A program made the translations under genes and the position numbers. Shown piece after piece: positions 1 through 8,713 of a stretch of 64,000 nt of DNA. The stretch spans positions 1-64,000 of the forward strand of contig CALMBW010000004.1 of assembly GCA_937863385.1 (NCBI GenBank). Reading direction: 5' to 3'. The stretch comes from an uncultured Actinomycetes bacterium. GTDB lineage: Bacteria > Actinomycetota > CADDZG01 > WHSQ01. The first letter of the stretch is position 1, and each line of letters begins with the position of its first letter. Under the pieces are notes generated by a model. It was not told the DNA's origin and made no database searches. It saw only the letters and a list, made by a program, of their open reading frames with translations.

Positions 1-2
1 CC

Positions 3-86
3 CTCAACGACATCTGGATCTACGAGTGGGACAACGAGGCCGGCGACTTCGTGTCGCTCGGTAGCGCTGCCGAGCTGATCGAGTAA
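3..86 (+). CDS. C-terminal end of an unidentified protein (partial)
   Basis: Only the last 27 codons are in the window, read in the frame that ends at TAA 84-86. The tail is acidic and aromatic-rich (it contains NDIWIYEWDNEAG) and ends in AELIE. I do not recognise a family. Its end is marked by a perfect palindrome 14 bases after the stop, which supports a real rightward gene converging on the VWA gene. Confidence 0.6.
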   Translation, partial: LNDIWIYEWDNEAGDFVSLGSAAELIE

Positions 87-100
87 CGCAAGCTAGAACC

Positions 101-134
101 ACAGGGGCCCCGCATCGCGATGCGGGGCCCCTGT
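101..134. terminator. Bidirectional terminator, perfect 34-base palindrome
   Basis: The 17-base arms are exactly complementary and have a GC-rich core (GGGGCCCCGC). The palindrome sits between the stop of the rightward partial gene and the stop of the leftward VWA gene, so one hairpin can serve both convergent transcripts. The flanking bases are only moderately T-rich. Confidence 0.75.
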
Positions 135-159
135 TCTGTTCTACGTGACTGTCTCTTCT

Positions 160-1530
160 CTACGTTAGAACCTCGGCGGTGAAGTTCTCCAGATCGCGCA
201 GGGTCCTTACTTCGTGCATGCCGTCGGTGAAGACGGCATAGCGTGACGCTGCCGAATCTCCCGTATCCCAGTAAGCCTTTGGCTCGGGATTCAACCAGTA
301 CACATGCTTGGCTCGCGAATGAAGCTCTTTCAAGGCTTCCTCGCGCGGCGCTCTGTGATTGTTGCGAGCATCCCCCAGGATCAACAGCGTGGAGCGAGCC
401 GTGACGTCCTTGCCGTAGAGGTCCAGGAACCGCTCGAGCGATGCTCCGTAGTTGCTATGGCCGTCGATCCACACCACGTTCGCCTCCGCATTCACTCTGT
501 CAACCGCGACGAATAGGTCGTCGTCTTCGAAGAGATGGGTGACCTCGTCGATCGTGTCGATGAATACGAAGGAGCGCACCTTGGTGAAGCCGCTCGACAT
601 GGCATGGACAAGCATCAGGGAGAACCGCGCGAAACGTGCAACGGAAGAGGAGATGTCGCACAGAACGAAGAGCTCGGGCTTGTGAGGCACCTTGTGTTTG
701 AGCGAGATATCGAGAGGAACCCCGCCGGTCGACAGCGAGTGGCGGATCGTTCTCCTCACGTCCAATCCGCCGCGCGTCGCGTTACGTCGTTTCATCGCTG
801 TGCGGGTTGCAAGCTTGCGAGCGAGGGGGCGGATCGCCCTACGCATCTCGTCCATCTCGGCGCGTGAGGCAGTAGCAAGGTCCAGATCTTCTGGGAGTGG
901 ACGGATCGAGTGGCGAGTGACCGCCTCTGGCCCCTTGCGGCGTGCGACGCGACGCTGTACTTCGGCCCGTACCTCAGAGCGGAACGAGGCTACTGCTGCT
1001 CGGAAACGATCTCCGGCGATGCGCGCGTCGATACCTTCGAGACCCGCTGCCTCGGCCCCCTGCTCGTTCAGTCGCTGCAGCAGGACGTCCATATCCAAAG
1101 CTCTGAAGACCGGATACTCGAAGTAGCGGCTGTCCGATGGCGAGCTTAAGACCCGTCCGAATCGGCCGACGGCACGACGAGCAAGTTCGCCCATCCCTCC
1201 TGTGCCACCGTTGCCTGCCACGATGGACTCGAACAGCTCGTCCATGAAACTCTCCGCCCCCTCGGCGGCGTGATGCTGATCCTCTCGATCGTGCAGATCG
1301 TCGATGTCGGCCGGACCGCCCCCATCGAAGTACACGTTGAAGAGAGCGTCGAATGCTTGCTCGTGGCTGCGCGTCTTGATCATCGTTGTGGCTAGAGCGG
1401 TCCTGAAAGCGGTTCGATCCTCGAACCGGATGTGCTCGAGGGCTCGTAGCGAATCGATGCTCTCGGAGATCGAAACGGGAACACCGGCGTTCCGTAAGGC
1501 ATGCGTGAAAGCGAGCAAGCGGTTGAGCAT
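160..1530 (-). CDS. VWA-domain protein, CoxE-like
   Basis: 456 residues. The C-terminal half is a von Willebrand factor A fold with a MIDAS-type motif (DISSSV, about residue 290) after a basic middle region rich in Arg, and a later aspartate-containing loop (LLILGDARNN). This is the CoxE-like architecture, whose members act with a MoxR-family AAA+ ATPase as a chaperone pair for metal-centre insertion or complex assembly. The cognate ATPase is encoded 20 bases upstream on the same strand. The protein is cytoplasmic, with no signal peptide or membrane segment. CoxE was first linked to CO dehydrogenase maturation, but many CoxE-like proteins serve other clients and no dehydrogenase subunits are visible here, so the client is unknown. 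Confidence 0.85.
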   Translation of the reverse strand: MLNRLLAFTHALRNAGVPVSISESIDSLRALEHIRFEDRTAFRTALATTMIKTRSHEQAFDALFNVYFDGGGPADIDDLHDREDQHHAAEGAESFMDELFESIVAGNGGTGGMGELARRAVGRFGRVLSSPSDSRYFEYPVFRALDMDVLLQRLNEQGAEAAGLEGIDARIAGDRFRAAVASFRSEVRAEVQRRVARRKGPEAVTRHSIRPLPEDLDLATASRAEMDEMRRAIRPLARKLATRTAMKRRNATRGGLDVRRTIRHSLSTGGVPLDISLKHKVPHKPELFVLCDISSSVARFARFSLMLVHAMSSGFTKVRSFVFIDTIDEVTHLFEDDDLFVAVDRVNAEANVVWIDGHSNYGASLERFLDLYGKDVTARSTLLILGDARNNHRAPREEALKELHSRAKHVYWLNPEPKAYWDTGDSAASRYAVFTDGMHEVRTLRDLENFTAEVLT

Positions 1531-1550
1531 CTCAGTCTCCGGCGGTTGGG

Positions 1551-2426
1551 CTAGTCACCGAGGTCGAGGTGTTGCTCGGCCCTGGAGAGATCGGAGCGGA
1601 ACTTCAGAAGCACCGACAGGGTGCGTTGTAGCGTTTCGGGATCTAGCGTCGTCACGTTCAAGTGCAGGAGGGTGCGTGCCCAGTCGAGCGTCTCCGCTAT
1701 CGATGGGGCCTTCTTCAGTTCGAGCTCACGGATGCTCTGTACTACCTTGACGATCTGTTCTGCGAGTGTTTCGGGGAGCTCTGGTACTCGCTGCAGCACT
1801 ATCGCCTTCTCACGCTCTAGGTCTGGGTAGTCCAGATGGAGGTAGAGACATCTTCGCTTCAGTGCCTCTGACAGTTCGCGAGAGTCGTTAGAGGTAAGTA
1901 TCACTAGGGGAGTAGTGACCGCTCGCATGGTGCCCATCTCGGGGATCGTGACCTGCCACTCCGAAAGGACCTCGAGCAACAGGGCTTCGGCTTCCATATC
2001 GAGCTTGTCGATCTCGTCGATAAGAAGCACTGTTGGTGCATCGGAGCGAACGGCTTGGAGCACTGGTCGTTCGAGCAGGAACTCTTCGGAGAAGATGTCA
2101 CCCGACAACTGGTCCCAGTTCTGGCCCTGCTCGGCTTGGATGCGCAGAAGCTGCTTGCGGTAGTTCCACTCGTAGAGGACCTTGCTTTCATCGACGCCTT
2201 CGTAGCACTGCAAGCGGATGAGCTGACGGCCCGTCATAGCGGCGAGAGAGCGGGCAAGCTCGGTCTTTCCTACGCCTGCCGGTCCCTCGACGAGCAGGGG
2301 CTTGTTCAATCTCGCTGCTAGGAAGACGATCGTCGCGATCGCGGCGTCGGGAAGGTAGCCGGTGCTCGAGAGACTGTCGGAGACAGACTCAACACTGACC
2401 AGAGAGGCGTCGATCGCGGGATCCAT
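1551..2426 (-). CDS. MoxR-family AAA+ ATPase
   Basis: 291 residues, the usual MoxR length. Walker A is GPAGVGKTEL near residue 47, Walker B is VLLIDEIDKLD, and sensor 1 lies in VILTSNDSRELSEALKRRC with the arginine-finger region after it. MoxR ATPases remodel or load cofactors into partner complexes together with VWA proteins, and the next gene downstream encodes such a protein. The spacing of 20 bases indicates one operon with the VWA gene. The MFS gene ends 9 bases upstream of this start and may belong to the same transcript. The specific client cannot be told from the sequence. Confidence 0.9.
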   Translation of the reverse strand: MDPAIDASLVSVESVSDSLSSTGYLPDAAIATIVFLAARLNKPLLVEGPAGVGKTELARSLAAMTGRQLIRLQCYEGVDESKVLYEWNYRKQLLRIQAEQGQNWDQLSGDIFSEEFLLERPVLQAVRSDAPTVLLIDEIDKLDMEAEALLLEVLSEWQVTIPEMGTMRAVTTPLVILTSNDSRELSEALKRRCLYLHLDYPDLEREKAIVLQRVPELPETLAEQIVKVVQSIRELELKKAPSIAETLDWARTLLHLNVTTLDPETLQRTLSVLLKFRSDLSRAEQHLDLGD

Positions 2427-2435
2427 CCCGCGATG

Positions 2436-3752
2436 CTATGCGACAGGAGCCGAAGGTGATCCGGCCGGGTGTCCTTCGGAGCCTCTAAGTAGCCCCCAGA
2501 CGGTCCCGGTCATAGCTGCCAGAACCAGCCCCGCCACCATGAAGGGAACGTGAAGGGTAAATGCTGCAGCGAGGACCCCACCGAGCACCGATCCCAGAGG
2601 TATCGCGCCCCAGGAGAGCAGTCTGTGGGCACTCTGGACCCTGCCGAGCAGCCGGTCGGGAACCAAGCTCTGGCGAAGGGAGTTGGTCATCACGTTCCAC
2701 AGACCGCCCGCGAAGCTCGTCGCGATAGCCATCGCGCCTACCAGGATCCAAGATGAAGAGGTGGCGATGGCGATGTTGGCGCCCGAAGCGACGGCTAGCG
2801 CGAGGACGATCGCCCCCCGGGTGCCCATCGATCGCTTGAGCTTGCCCGCGAGAAGACTCCCGAACAGAGCCCCGAACGCTTCTGCACTTAAGAGGAGGCC
2901 GAACCCGGCTGACGTCAGACCGAGCACTTCCAGGGCGAACAGCACCTGGATCGAGAACGTCGCGAACAGCATCAGGTTGGTAACCGCAGCTATCAAGGAC
3001 AGATCGCGCAGGACCTTGTGGTTCCGCAACCATCGGACACCCTCTGCGATGTCATCGCGCAGCCTGGTCTTCTCTGGCTCTTCGAGCCTGATGGGGGGGC
3101 GGTATGAGATCGAAGCGATGAGAACCCCAGCCAGCAGGAACGATCCACCGTCCACGAGGAAGGGTGCCGCAGCTGCGACTGCGAACAGGAGTCCACCGAG
3201 AGCCGGGCCTGCGAATTCGTTCGTAACAACAACCGCTGCCTCGAGGCGACCGTTCGCATCCTCCAGACGGTCCTTCGGCACGATGCTCGGCATCAGCGCG
3301 AAAGCCGCATTGTCTGAGAAGACCTCTCCCACTCCTTGGAGAAGCGCGACCGAGTAGAGCAAGGCGATGCTTTCCATCCCCGTCACGAGGAAGATCCCGA
3401 GGGCACCCATAGCCAGGGCTCGAAGGATATTGATACCGACGATCAGCTTGCGCCTGTCAACGCGGTCGGCGATCGCCCCGGCGTGGAGCGAAAGAAGAAG
3501 CCACGGGAGTTTCCCAGCGAACATCAGACCTGCGATCGCCAACGGGTCTCGGGTGATGGTTGCCGCCAACAATGGAAGAGCCGTGATCCTCACGCCGTCC
3601 CCGATGTTGGACACGGCCGTGGCCAACCAGAGCTTGAGGTAGTCCCGTCCGAGTTTCGATCGGGGAGCGGGGCTTGAACCTGTGTGACCGGGGGGGTGGG
3701 TTAGATCGATCGTCTGATCGCTGTGACGGAGCTGCTCTTGGGTGACTGCCAT
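2436..3752 (-). CDS. MFS transporter (drug/siderophore-exporter type)
   Basis: 438 residues with about 12 hydrophobic segments after a hydrophilic N-terminus of roughly 35 residues. The loop after helix 2 carries the MFS signature (AGAIADRVDRRKLI), and the fold resembles the EntS/MFS_3 group of exporters. It is an inner-membrane protein, presumably proton-coupled efflux; the substrate is not deducible. The ATG at 3752 is followed by a polar leader and then the first helix (ATAVSNIGDGVRITALPLL). It is followed closely by the moxR-like gene. A 386-base gap lies upstream. Confidence 0.85.
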   Translation of the reverse strand: MAVTQEQLRHSDQTIDLTHPPGHTGSSPAPRSKLGRDYLKLWLATAVSNIGDGVRITALPLLAATITRDPLAIAGLMFAGKLPWLLLSLHAGAIADRVDRRKLIVGINILRALAMGALGIFLVTGMESIALLYSVALLQGVGEVFSDNAAFALMPSIVPKDRLEDANGRLEAAVVVTNEFAGPALGGLLFAVAAAAPFLVDGGSFLLAGVLIASISYRPPIRLEEPEKTRLRDDIAEGVRWLRNHKVLRDLSLIAAVTNLMLFATFSIQVLFALEVLGLTSAGFGLLLSAEAFGALFGSLLAGKLKRSMGTRGAIVLALAVASGANIAIATSSSWILVGAMAIATSFAGGLWNVMTNSLRQSLVPDRLLGRVQSAHRLLSWGAIPLGSVLGGVLAAAFTLHVPFMVAGLVLAAMTGTVWGLLRGSEGHPAGSPSAPVA

Positions 3753-4138
3753 GGCGTCTCGGGAGCCGTGCCTAGAAGCGGGAGATGGTGGGCGCCTAAG
3801 CGCCCACCATCATGTCTGGAAGGTCTAGCTCCAGCTCTTTCCCTGGACACGTGCGTCCACGTAGCACCTCCTCCCGAGCCTCCCATTTGCTCAGGGGATA
3901 AAGGTGGCAGAGACCAAAGGCGTAATCAAGGGTCCAATCGGGTGGTTGGTGAGTAATCAGAAAAGACTAGTCAAATAGTGAGAAAGCTGGGGGAAGGGGA
4001 CTTTGGCAACAGGAATGTACAACGAGATAACAGGAGCACACTAGTACACAGAGGTGTCGTCGTCTAGAGGCCCGTTCGGGGGCCAATCACATCAGAGGTG
4101 TCGATCAGAATCAATCGGCGGAAAAGTCCAAAGATCCG
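3753..4138. other. 386-base gene-free gap
   Basis: No reading frame here looks coding. The only structure I see is the hairpin at 3784-3811. The stretch at about 3900-4060 is richer in A and T than its surroundings, as expected for a promoter region driving the leftward MFS-moxR-VWA genes, but I cannot point to a clear -35/-10 pair. Confidence 0.5.
3784..3811. terminator. 12-bp stem-loop upstream of the MFS gene
   Basis: Arms 3784-3795 and 3800-3811 are perfectly complementary (GATGGTGGGCGC and its complement) with a CTAA loop. It lies about 330 bases past the stop of the leftward receptor gene and 32 bases before the MFS start. It could terminate the former or act as a leader hairpin of the latter. 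There is no T-tract on either side. Confidence 0.45.
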
Positions 4139-5893
4139 CTACTTGGACTCAGCAGAGCTATCTTCGAGACGGGCTGCCTGGGCCCGGACGAGATCTCCCG
4201 GGCGCACCTCTAGATCGCTCTGACGCAACAGGCCGCTGATGATGGATTGGGCTGCCGTCATGGTTCGCTTCACCGCTTCCTTGGCCTTTTCCGTTTCCCC
4301 GATCTCGAGCGCCATGCCAGCGACGGCGAGACCTTGGACGACGTTGTCGTTCAGCTCTAGGGCCTGCTTGCGACGAACCTCGGAGTCGCGCAACTCCCGC
4401 TCGTACTCTTCAGACATCTTCTGTTCGGTGACGTCCTGGGCCGTCCCCAAGAACCTGACCACCTGCCCGTCGGGACCGAGCTCTATGGTGCCTCGCGAGC
4501 TGACGTAGCGAACCTCACCGTCGGGGCGCATCACCCGATGCTCGAGCTCGTAGGCCTGGCCGGTTCTATACGCTTTGTCCACCACGGCGTTCACCTTGTC
4601 GCGGTCGTCGGGATGTATCAATTCGAGGAAGGCGTCGTAGCTCGCGCCGAACTCCTCGGGGGAAACGCCGAACAACCGGTAAAGCTCCTCCGACCAGGTG
4701 ATCTTGTCCTCGGCCACGTTCCACTCGAACGACCCCAGACGAGCCATCCTTTGCGCTTCCTGGAGCTCGAGGTTGATCCTTTCAAGTTCGAGCCGGGCGG
4801 TGTGCTCCGCCGCGAGGAACCGGCATCTTTCTAGTGCAAGATCGGCCAGGACCCCGATGCCCTGCAGGAGCCCCAGATCCTTAGGGCCGAAGAATGGCGT
4901 GTACGGATTGGTCCACACGCAGATCGCTCCGAAGGGCATGTCGAGTCGCACTACGCCCGCGCCGGGGTCTGTCGCCAGTCCTGCTGCATCGATACCTTGC
5001 GCGACCCCGACGGCACCGATCACTTGACCGTCGCTGTCCAGCATGGCGGCCCCGCGGCCCCCGAACATCGCCGCGATATGGGGGAGCAAGGCGTCGGCGA
5101 CCTCGTCCCGGTCCGATGCTGTCATCAGACCCGGGATCGACTTGCGCAGTTCCTCTTGCTCTCTGTTCCGAAGGGCGGCTTGGAGCATCGCAGGTGGGGC
5201 GAAAGCCATATAGAAGAACAGCGACGCCGCGGTGGTCATCAGGCCGGTCAGGACCTGGTACGAGGCCGATTCGCTCGACCCCGCCCCGGCGACGATCAAG
5301 ACCGCGTTGAGAGCCAGGGTCCCGATGCTTAGCAAGCGCATCCGTTGGCGTGCGATGCGTGGTTCGGAGCGACCGCCCCGCCACAGCTTGAAAGCGACTA
5401 TGACCGAGAGCAGTGTCCAGACCGCGAGCAGCGCGACGATGTAGGCGACGAAAGCAGCCGAGCGCGGCTCCCCCTCGTCCGGGATGTCGGTAAGCAAAAA
5501 GGTCCAGGCGATCATGCCAACCGTGAGCCCACCGGCTAGAAGCTCTGTGAACCGGGTCGAACGGATCAGTGTGGTGGTGAAACGGAACAAGCTGTAGGGG
5601 TAGAGCAGCAGAACAGAAACCAGGATCTCGGTCGTGATCTCTCCGGCGGCGCCCTGAGGATCATCCGGCAAGATCAGACCGGCGACGGTGACGGCCAGCA
5701 ATGTGCCGAACGAAACCGCGAACCACGCGGTAGATGGGTTCCTCGTTCGGGCCCACAGACGGATGGCAGAGACGCCCAGCCCAAAGAACAGGGCAACGTT
5801 GACGTAATCGATGACATCAGCGACCTGCTGCAACCCACCCCCCTGCTCCGCGCTTGGATTAGCGCCGTATGAATCGTAAGGCCCCGCGCCCAA
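4139..5893 (-). CDS. 7TM-GAF-PAS sensory protein with degenerate histidine-kinase motif
   Basis: 584 residues. About seven hydrophobic segments fill residues 25-230. A GAF-like region follows, then a coiled linker and a PAS fold with its PAC segment (ending FLGTAQDVTEQK). The end carries a HisKA_3-like helix, LELNDNVVQGLAVAGMALE, in which the position of the phospho-accepting histidine is Asn515. Only about 60 residues follow, so there is no ATPase domain. It probably senses a signal at the membrane but cannot autophosphorylate like a classical kinase; a partner kinase or scaffold role is an inference. The start is a TTG 8 bases after the mobA stop; no better start is visible before the first helix. 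It lies at the end of an SDR-mobA-receptor gene run. Confidence 0.75.
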   Translation of the reverse strand: MGAGPYDSYGANPSAEQGGGLQQVADVIDYVNVALFFGLGVSAIRLWARTRNPSTAWFAVSFGTLLAVTVAGLILPDDPQGAAGEITTEILVSVLLLYPYSLFRFTTTLIRSTRFTELLAGGLTVGMIAWTFLLTDIPDEGEPRSAAFVAYIVALLAVWTLLSVIVAFKLWRGGRSEPRIARQRMRLLSIGTLALNAVLIVAGAGSSESASYQVLTGLMTTAASLFFYMAFAPPAMLQAALRNREQEELRKSIPGLMTASDRDEVADALLPHIAAMFGGRGAAMLDSDGQVIGAVGVAQGIDAAGLATDPGAGVVRLDMPFGAICVWTNPYTPFFGPKDLGLLQGIGVLADLALERCRFLAAEHTARLELERINLELQEAQRMARLGSFEWNVAEDKITWSEELYRLFGVSPEEFGASYDAFLELIHPDDRDKVNAVVDKAYRTGQAYELEHRVMRPDGEVRYVSSRGTIELGPDGQVVRFLGTAQDVTEQKMSEEYERELRDSEVRRKQALELNDNVVQGLAVAGMALEIGETEKAKEAVKRTMTAAQSIISGLLRQSDLEVRPGDLVRAQAARLEDSSAESK

Positions 5894-5901
5894 CTACTAG
5901 G

Positions 5902-6471
5902 TCAGAGTCCCCTATCGATCAACGTGCGGGCGTGGACAAGGTTCTCGGGTGTGTTGACGTTGAAGCAGAAGAGTCCCTCCGGGTCCACCGCCGAAAGCTG
6001 TTCCTCAGGTACAAGTTCGACACCCAGTTCGGTGGCGATCCGCTGAAGGCTCCGTTGCCCACTCTCGACCAGTGCGGCCATCGGTTCGGCGGAGTCCGAC
6101 CGGTATATCCCGTGAAGCGGTTGGGGTTGGGCGCCCCAGACCGGGATCACTCCCGCTCCGCGATCCTTGCCGGCCAAGAACCTGAATACCGCCGCATCGG
6201 CAAATGGCATGTCCACGGCGACGACGGCGAGAAGGGCGCTGCTGCAGGCCTTAAGAGCCGTGACGATGGCGTCTGCCGGTCCGCGCCCCTCATCGGGGAT
6301 CTCATGCAGGCCGGTGGGGCCCAAACGCCCGGGTGTACCGGGGGCTAACCACACCTCGCTCGTCAGACGCGACATGCGTTCGACGCTTCTTCTCCATGCC
6401 GGGACACCGCCAAGGTCGATGAGGGCCTTGTCCTGGCCCATCCTTAGCGAGTGTCCTCCGCACAGGACCAC
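5902..6471 (-). CDS. mobA: MobA-like molybdenum-cofactor nucleotidyltransferase
   Basis: 189 residues. The N-terminus has the nucleotidyltransferase loop VLCGGHSLRMGQDKA, followed by VDMPFADAAVF, the metal-binding aspartate region of MobA-type enzymes. MobA couples GTP to molybdopterin to form the guanine dinucleotide cofactor; close relatives use CTP (MocA) and the sequence does not decide between them. At 189 residues it matches the family. The chosen GTG start (6469-6471) leaves only one residue before the loop; upstream in-frame codons (ITAV) also match the family, so the true start may be a rarer codon slightly earlier. It lies just after the SDR gene, which suggests cotranscription. Confidence 0.8.
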   Translation of the reverse strand: MVLCGGHSLRMGQDKALIDLGGVPAWRRSVERMSRLTSEVWLAPGTPGRLGPTGLHEIPDEGRGPADAIVTALKACSSALLAVVAVDMPFADAAVFRFLAGKDRGAGVIPVWGAQPQPLHGIYRSDSAEPMAALVESGQRSLQRIATELGVELVPEEQLSAVDPEGLFCFNVNTPENLVHARTLIDRGL

Positions 6472-6485
6472 CGCGGTGATCTGAT

Positions 6486-7208
6486 TCAGAGCAACCCCAT
6501 GACGGCAGCCCCGTCCACACCGATCGTGGTGCCCGAGATGAAAGCAGCCGGTTCCGAGCAGAGGAAAGCGACCACCTTGCCGAAGTCCTCGGGTTCACCC
6601 ATGGGCCCGGTGCTGCCCAACTCCTTGACCCGATCGGTCGCGTGTAGTCCGGGACAGACGAGGTTCATGGTGATCCCTTCGGGAGCGAGGTCTTGAGCTG
6701 CCGTCTTGGCCCACCCCCAAAGGCCGGCCCTGGCCGTGTTGGAGAGCGATAGCCCCGGGATCGGCTGGCGCACGGTGATCGAGGTGATGAAGCAGACGCG
6801 TCCCCAGCCTCTCTTACGCATCTGCGGTAGGGCTTCCTTCGCTAGGCGGATGGAAGTAAGGAGGTTCGCGTCGAGCGCGTCTAGAAGTTGCTCGTTGCTG
6901 ACGTCGAGTGCCCGGCCGGGCGGAGGCCCGCCGGCATTGGCTACCAAGATGTCGAGTGAGCCGTACCGTTCGAGGCAGCCGGCGACCAAGGCTGCCGGAG
7001 ACCCAGGCTCGGTTACATCCGCGACCATGGCGTGGACGGAACCGCCCGCGGCTGCTATCTCGTCGGCGGTTGCAGCCAAGGCCTGCTCGCCGCGCGCACA
7101 GATCACCACGTTGGCGCCCTCTTGGGCCAGGGCCATGGCCGAGGCGCGCCCGAGCCCCTTCGACGAGGCCGTCACCAAAGCCGTTCGGTTCTTCAGTCCG
7201 AGTTCCAC
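6486..7208 (-). CDS. Atypical short-chain dehydrogenase/reductase
   Basis: 240 residues from a GTG at 7208, giving the N-terminus VELGLKNRTALVTASSKGLG. The glycine-rich cofactor loop is ASSKGLG instead of the usual TGxxxGxG, and NAGG follows at the usual distance. The catalytic YxxxK is absent: the aligned residues are SNTAR (Tyr to Ser, Lys to Arg). This matches a known subgroup of FabG-like SDRs lacking a perfect catalytic tetrad. The substrate is unknown. A longer frame upstream to 7376 exists but runs into the divergent flavin-reductase gene and adds a low-complexity leader, so it was rejected. It is followed 14 bases later by mobA. Confidence 0.8.
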   Translation of the reverse strand: MELGLKNRTALVTASSKGLGRASAMALAQEGANVVICARGEQALAATADEIAAAGGSVHAMVADVTEPGSPAALVAGCLERYGSLDILVANAGGPPPGRALDVSNEQLLDALDANLLTSIRLAKEALPQMRKRGWGRVCFITSITVRQPIPGLSLSNTARAGLWGWAKTAAQDLAPEGITMNLVCPGLHATDRVKELGSTGPMGEPEDFGKVVAFLCSEPAAFISGTTIGVDGAAVMGLL

Positions 7209-7335
7209 CGGGCTCCAATCAGTATCAGATGGGCTTATCCCAGGTTTATCGCAGATCCGCATGTCCACGCATCGACAGCGCGTTATCGTGCGCAAGCCGG
7301 ATCGGGGAGTGCTATCGGGACAGGAGGGTGGGAGC

Positions 7336-7953
7336 GTGGGTTTCGTTGAGTACAGACCGTCTGAGCTGGCAACCAAGGATCCCTACTACCTACTGACGTC
7401 GCTCGTGGTTCCCCGGCCGATAGCGTGGGTGTCCACGGTCTCCGGTGACGGGGTACCCAACCTCGCTCCGCACAGTTACTTCAATGTGATCAGCAGTGAC
7501 CCCCCGATCGTGCATTTCACTTCTACCGGCGTGAAGGACACCCTCACTAACTGCCGGGCGACGGGGGAGTTCGTCGTCAACTTCGTCGGGCGCGATCTGG
7601 TCGAAGAGATGAATGTGACCGCAGCCAACTTCCCACCAACCGAGAGCGAGTGGGAGTGGGCGGGATTGGCATCCGAGCGGTCTTCTCTCGTGGCTCCTCA
7701 CCGTGTAGCCCGGGCTAAGGCCGCTTTCGAGTGCAAGGTGAGTGACATCGTCTCTAAGGGCAACGGCAACATGGTCTTCGGGGATGTCCTGGTCATGTAC
7801 GTGGACGAATCCGTGCTGCGAGATGGGCGGGTGGACCCCAGGCTGCTGCATCCGGTGGGGCGGATGGGCGGCGCCACTTATACAGACGCAGCCGCCGAGC
7901 TATTCGACCTCAAGCGGCCCAGCTACCAGGACATCCTGGATTCACGGCAGTAG
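7336..7953 (+). CDS. Flavin reductase-like FMN-binding protein
   Basis: 205 residues from GTG 7336, which is preceded at 7 bases by a strong AGGAGGG (7322-7328). The protein has the split beta-barrel of the DIM6/NTAB (flavin reductase-like) family: YYLLTSLVVPRPIAWVST near the N-terminus, then NLAPHSYFNVISSDPP and a C-terminal HPVGRMGGATYT segment. Such proteins bind FMN and usually reduce flavin or carry out oxidoreductions as homodimers in the cytoplasm. It is divergent from the SDR gene with about 127 bases between starts. A frame extending upstream to 6706 is antisense to the SDR and is not real. Confidence 0.85.
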   Translation: MGFVEYRPSELATKDPYYLLTSLVVPRPIAWVSTVSGDGVPNLAPHSYFNVISSDPPIVHFTSTGVKDTLTNCRATGEFVVNFVGRDLVEEMNVTAANFPPTESEWEWAGLASERSSLVAPHRVARAKAAFECKVSDIVSKGNGNMVFGDVLVMYVDESVLRDGRVDPRLLHPVGRMGGATYTDAAAELFDLKRPSYQDILDSRQ

Positions 7954-8092
7954 ATCGCCCGGCCCGAACCCCTCGGGGGCAGATCGAGGTAGCGGGCCGG
8001 CGGAGTTAGTTGCAGGGAATATGGTTGTAAGTGCAACGGTTCTAGGCCCTGAGAGCCGGGAGAACCCGGGGTCTAAGCGAGGAGGACAAACG

Positions 8093-8689
8093 ATGAGCAC
8101 GACAACCACAGCCGCAGGGACACGAACCGTTGATGGCGTAGAGGTCCCACAGCCCGGTACCTATGTGTTCGACGACGCGCACACGAGTATCGAGTTCACC
8201 GGCAAGCACATGATGATCTCGAAGATCCGTGGTCGCTTCGAAGATTTCAGCGGCCAGATCGTCGTCGATGAGGATCCGTCCCGCTCGGGTGCTGAGGTCG
8301 AGATCAAAGCGGGATCGCTTTCGACCCGTAACGAGCAGCGTGATGGCCACCTGCGCTCCCCGGACTTCCTCGACGTCGAGGCCTATCCCGTCATCAGCTT
8401 CAGCAGCAACCGTTTGGAGCATGCTGGCGGAAACCGGTGGAAGGCATTCGGCAGCCTCACGGTGCGGGACATCACCAAAGATCTAGTGCTCGATGTGGAG
8501 TTCGGCGGTATGGCTCGGTCGCCGTTCGGCCAGACGATCGCCTTCTTCTCCGGGTCGGTCGAACTGGACCGTGAAGAGTTCGGGATGACGTGGAACCAGG
8601 CATTGGAGGCCGGAGGATGGCTCGTAGGTAAGAAGGTAAGGATCGAGATCGAGACCGAGGCGATCTTGCAGGAAGACGAGACTGTCTAG
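8093..8689 (+). CDS. YceI-family protein
   Basis: 198 residues from ATG 8093, 7 bases after GAGGAGG. The family signature is clear: a beta-strand VFDDAHTSIEFTGKHMMISK, then the charged GSLSTRNEQRDGHLRSPDF and GSLTVRDITKDLVLDVEF motifs. YceI proteins form a lipocalin-like barrel that binds isoprenoid or other amphipathic chains. No signal peptide is present, so this copy is likely cytoplasmic. It converges on the marR gene with only 24 bases between the stops, and its terminator lies inside the marR coding end. Confidence 0.9.
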   Translation: MSTTTTAAGTRTVDGVEVPQPGTYVFDDAHTSIEFTGKHMMISKIRGRFEDFSGQIVVDEDPSRSGAEVEIKAGSLSTRNEQRDGHLRSPDFLDVEAYPVISFSSNRLEHAGGNRWKAFGSLTVRDITKDLVLDVEFGGMARSPFGQTIAFFSGSVELDREEFGMTWNQALEAGGWLVGKKVRIEIETEAILQEDETV

Positions 8690-8713
8690 ATCCAACTTCA
8701 AGTGACTACCGTT

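Noticed and set aside
6706-7335. Long N-terminal extension of the flavin reductase
   Set aside because: It is antisense to the SDR gene; GTG 7336 has a strong ribosome-binding site.
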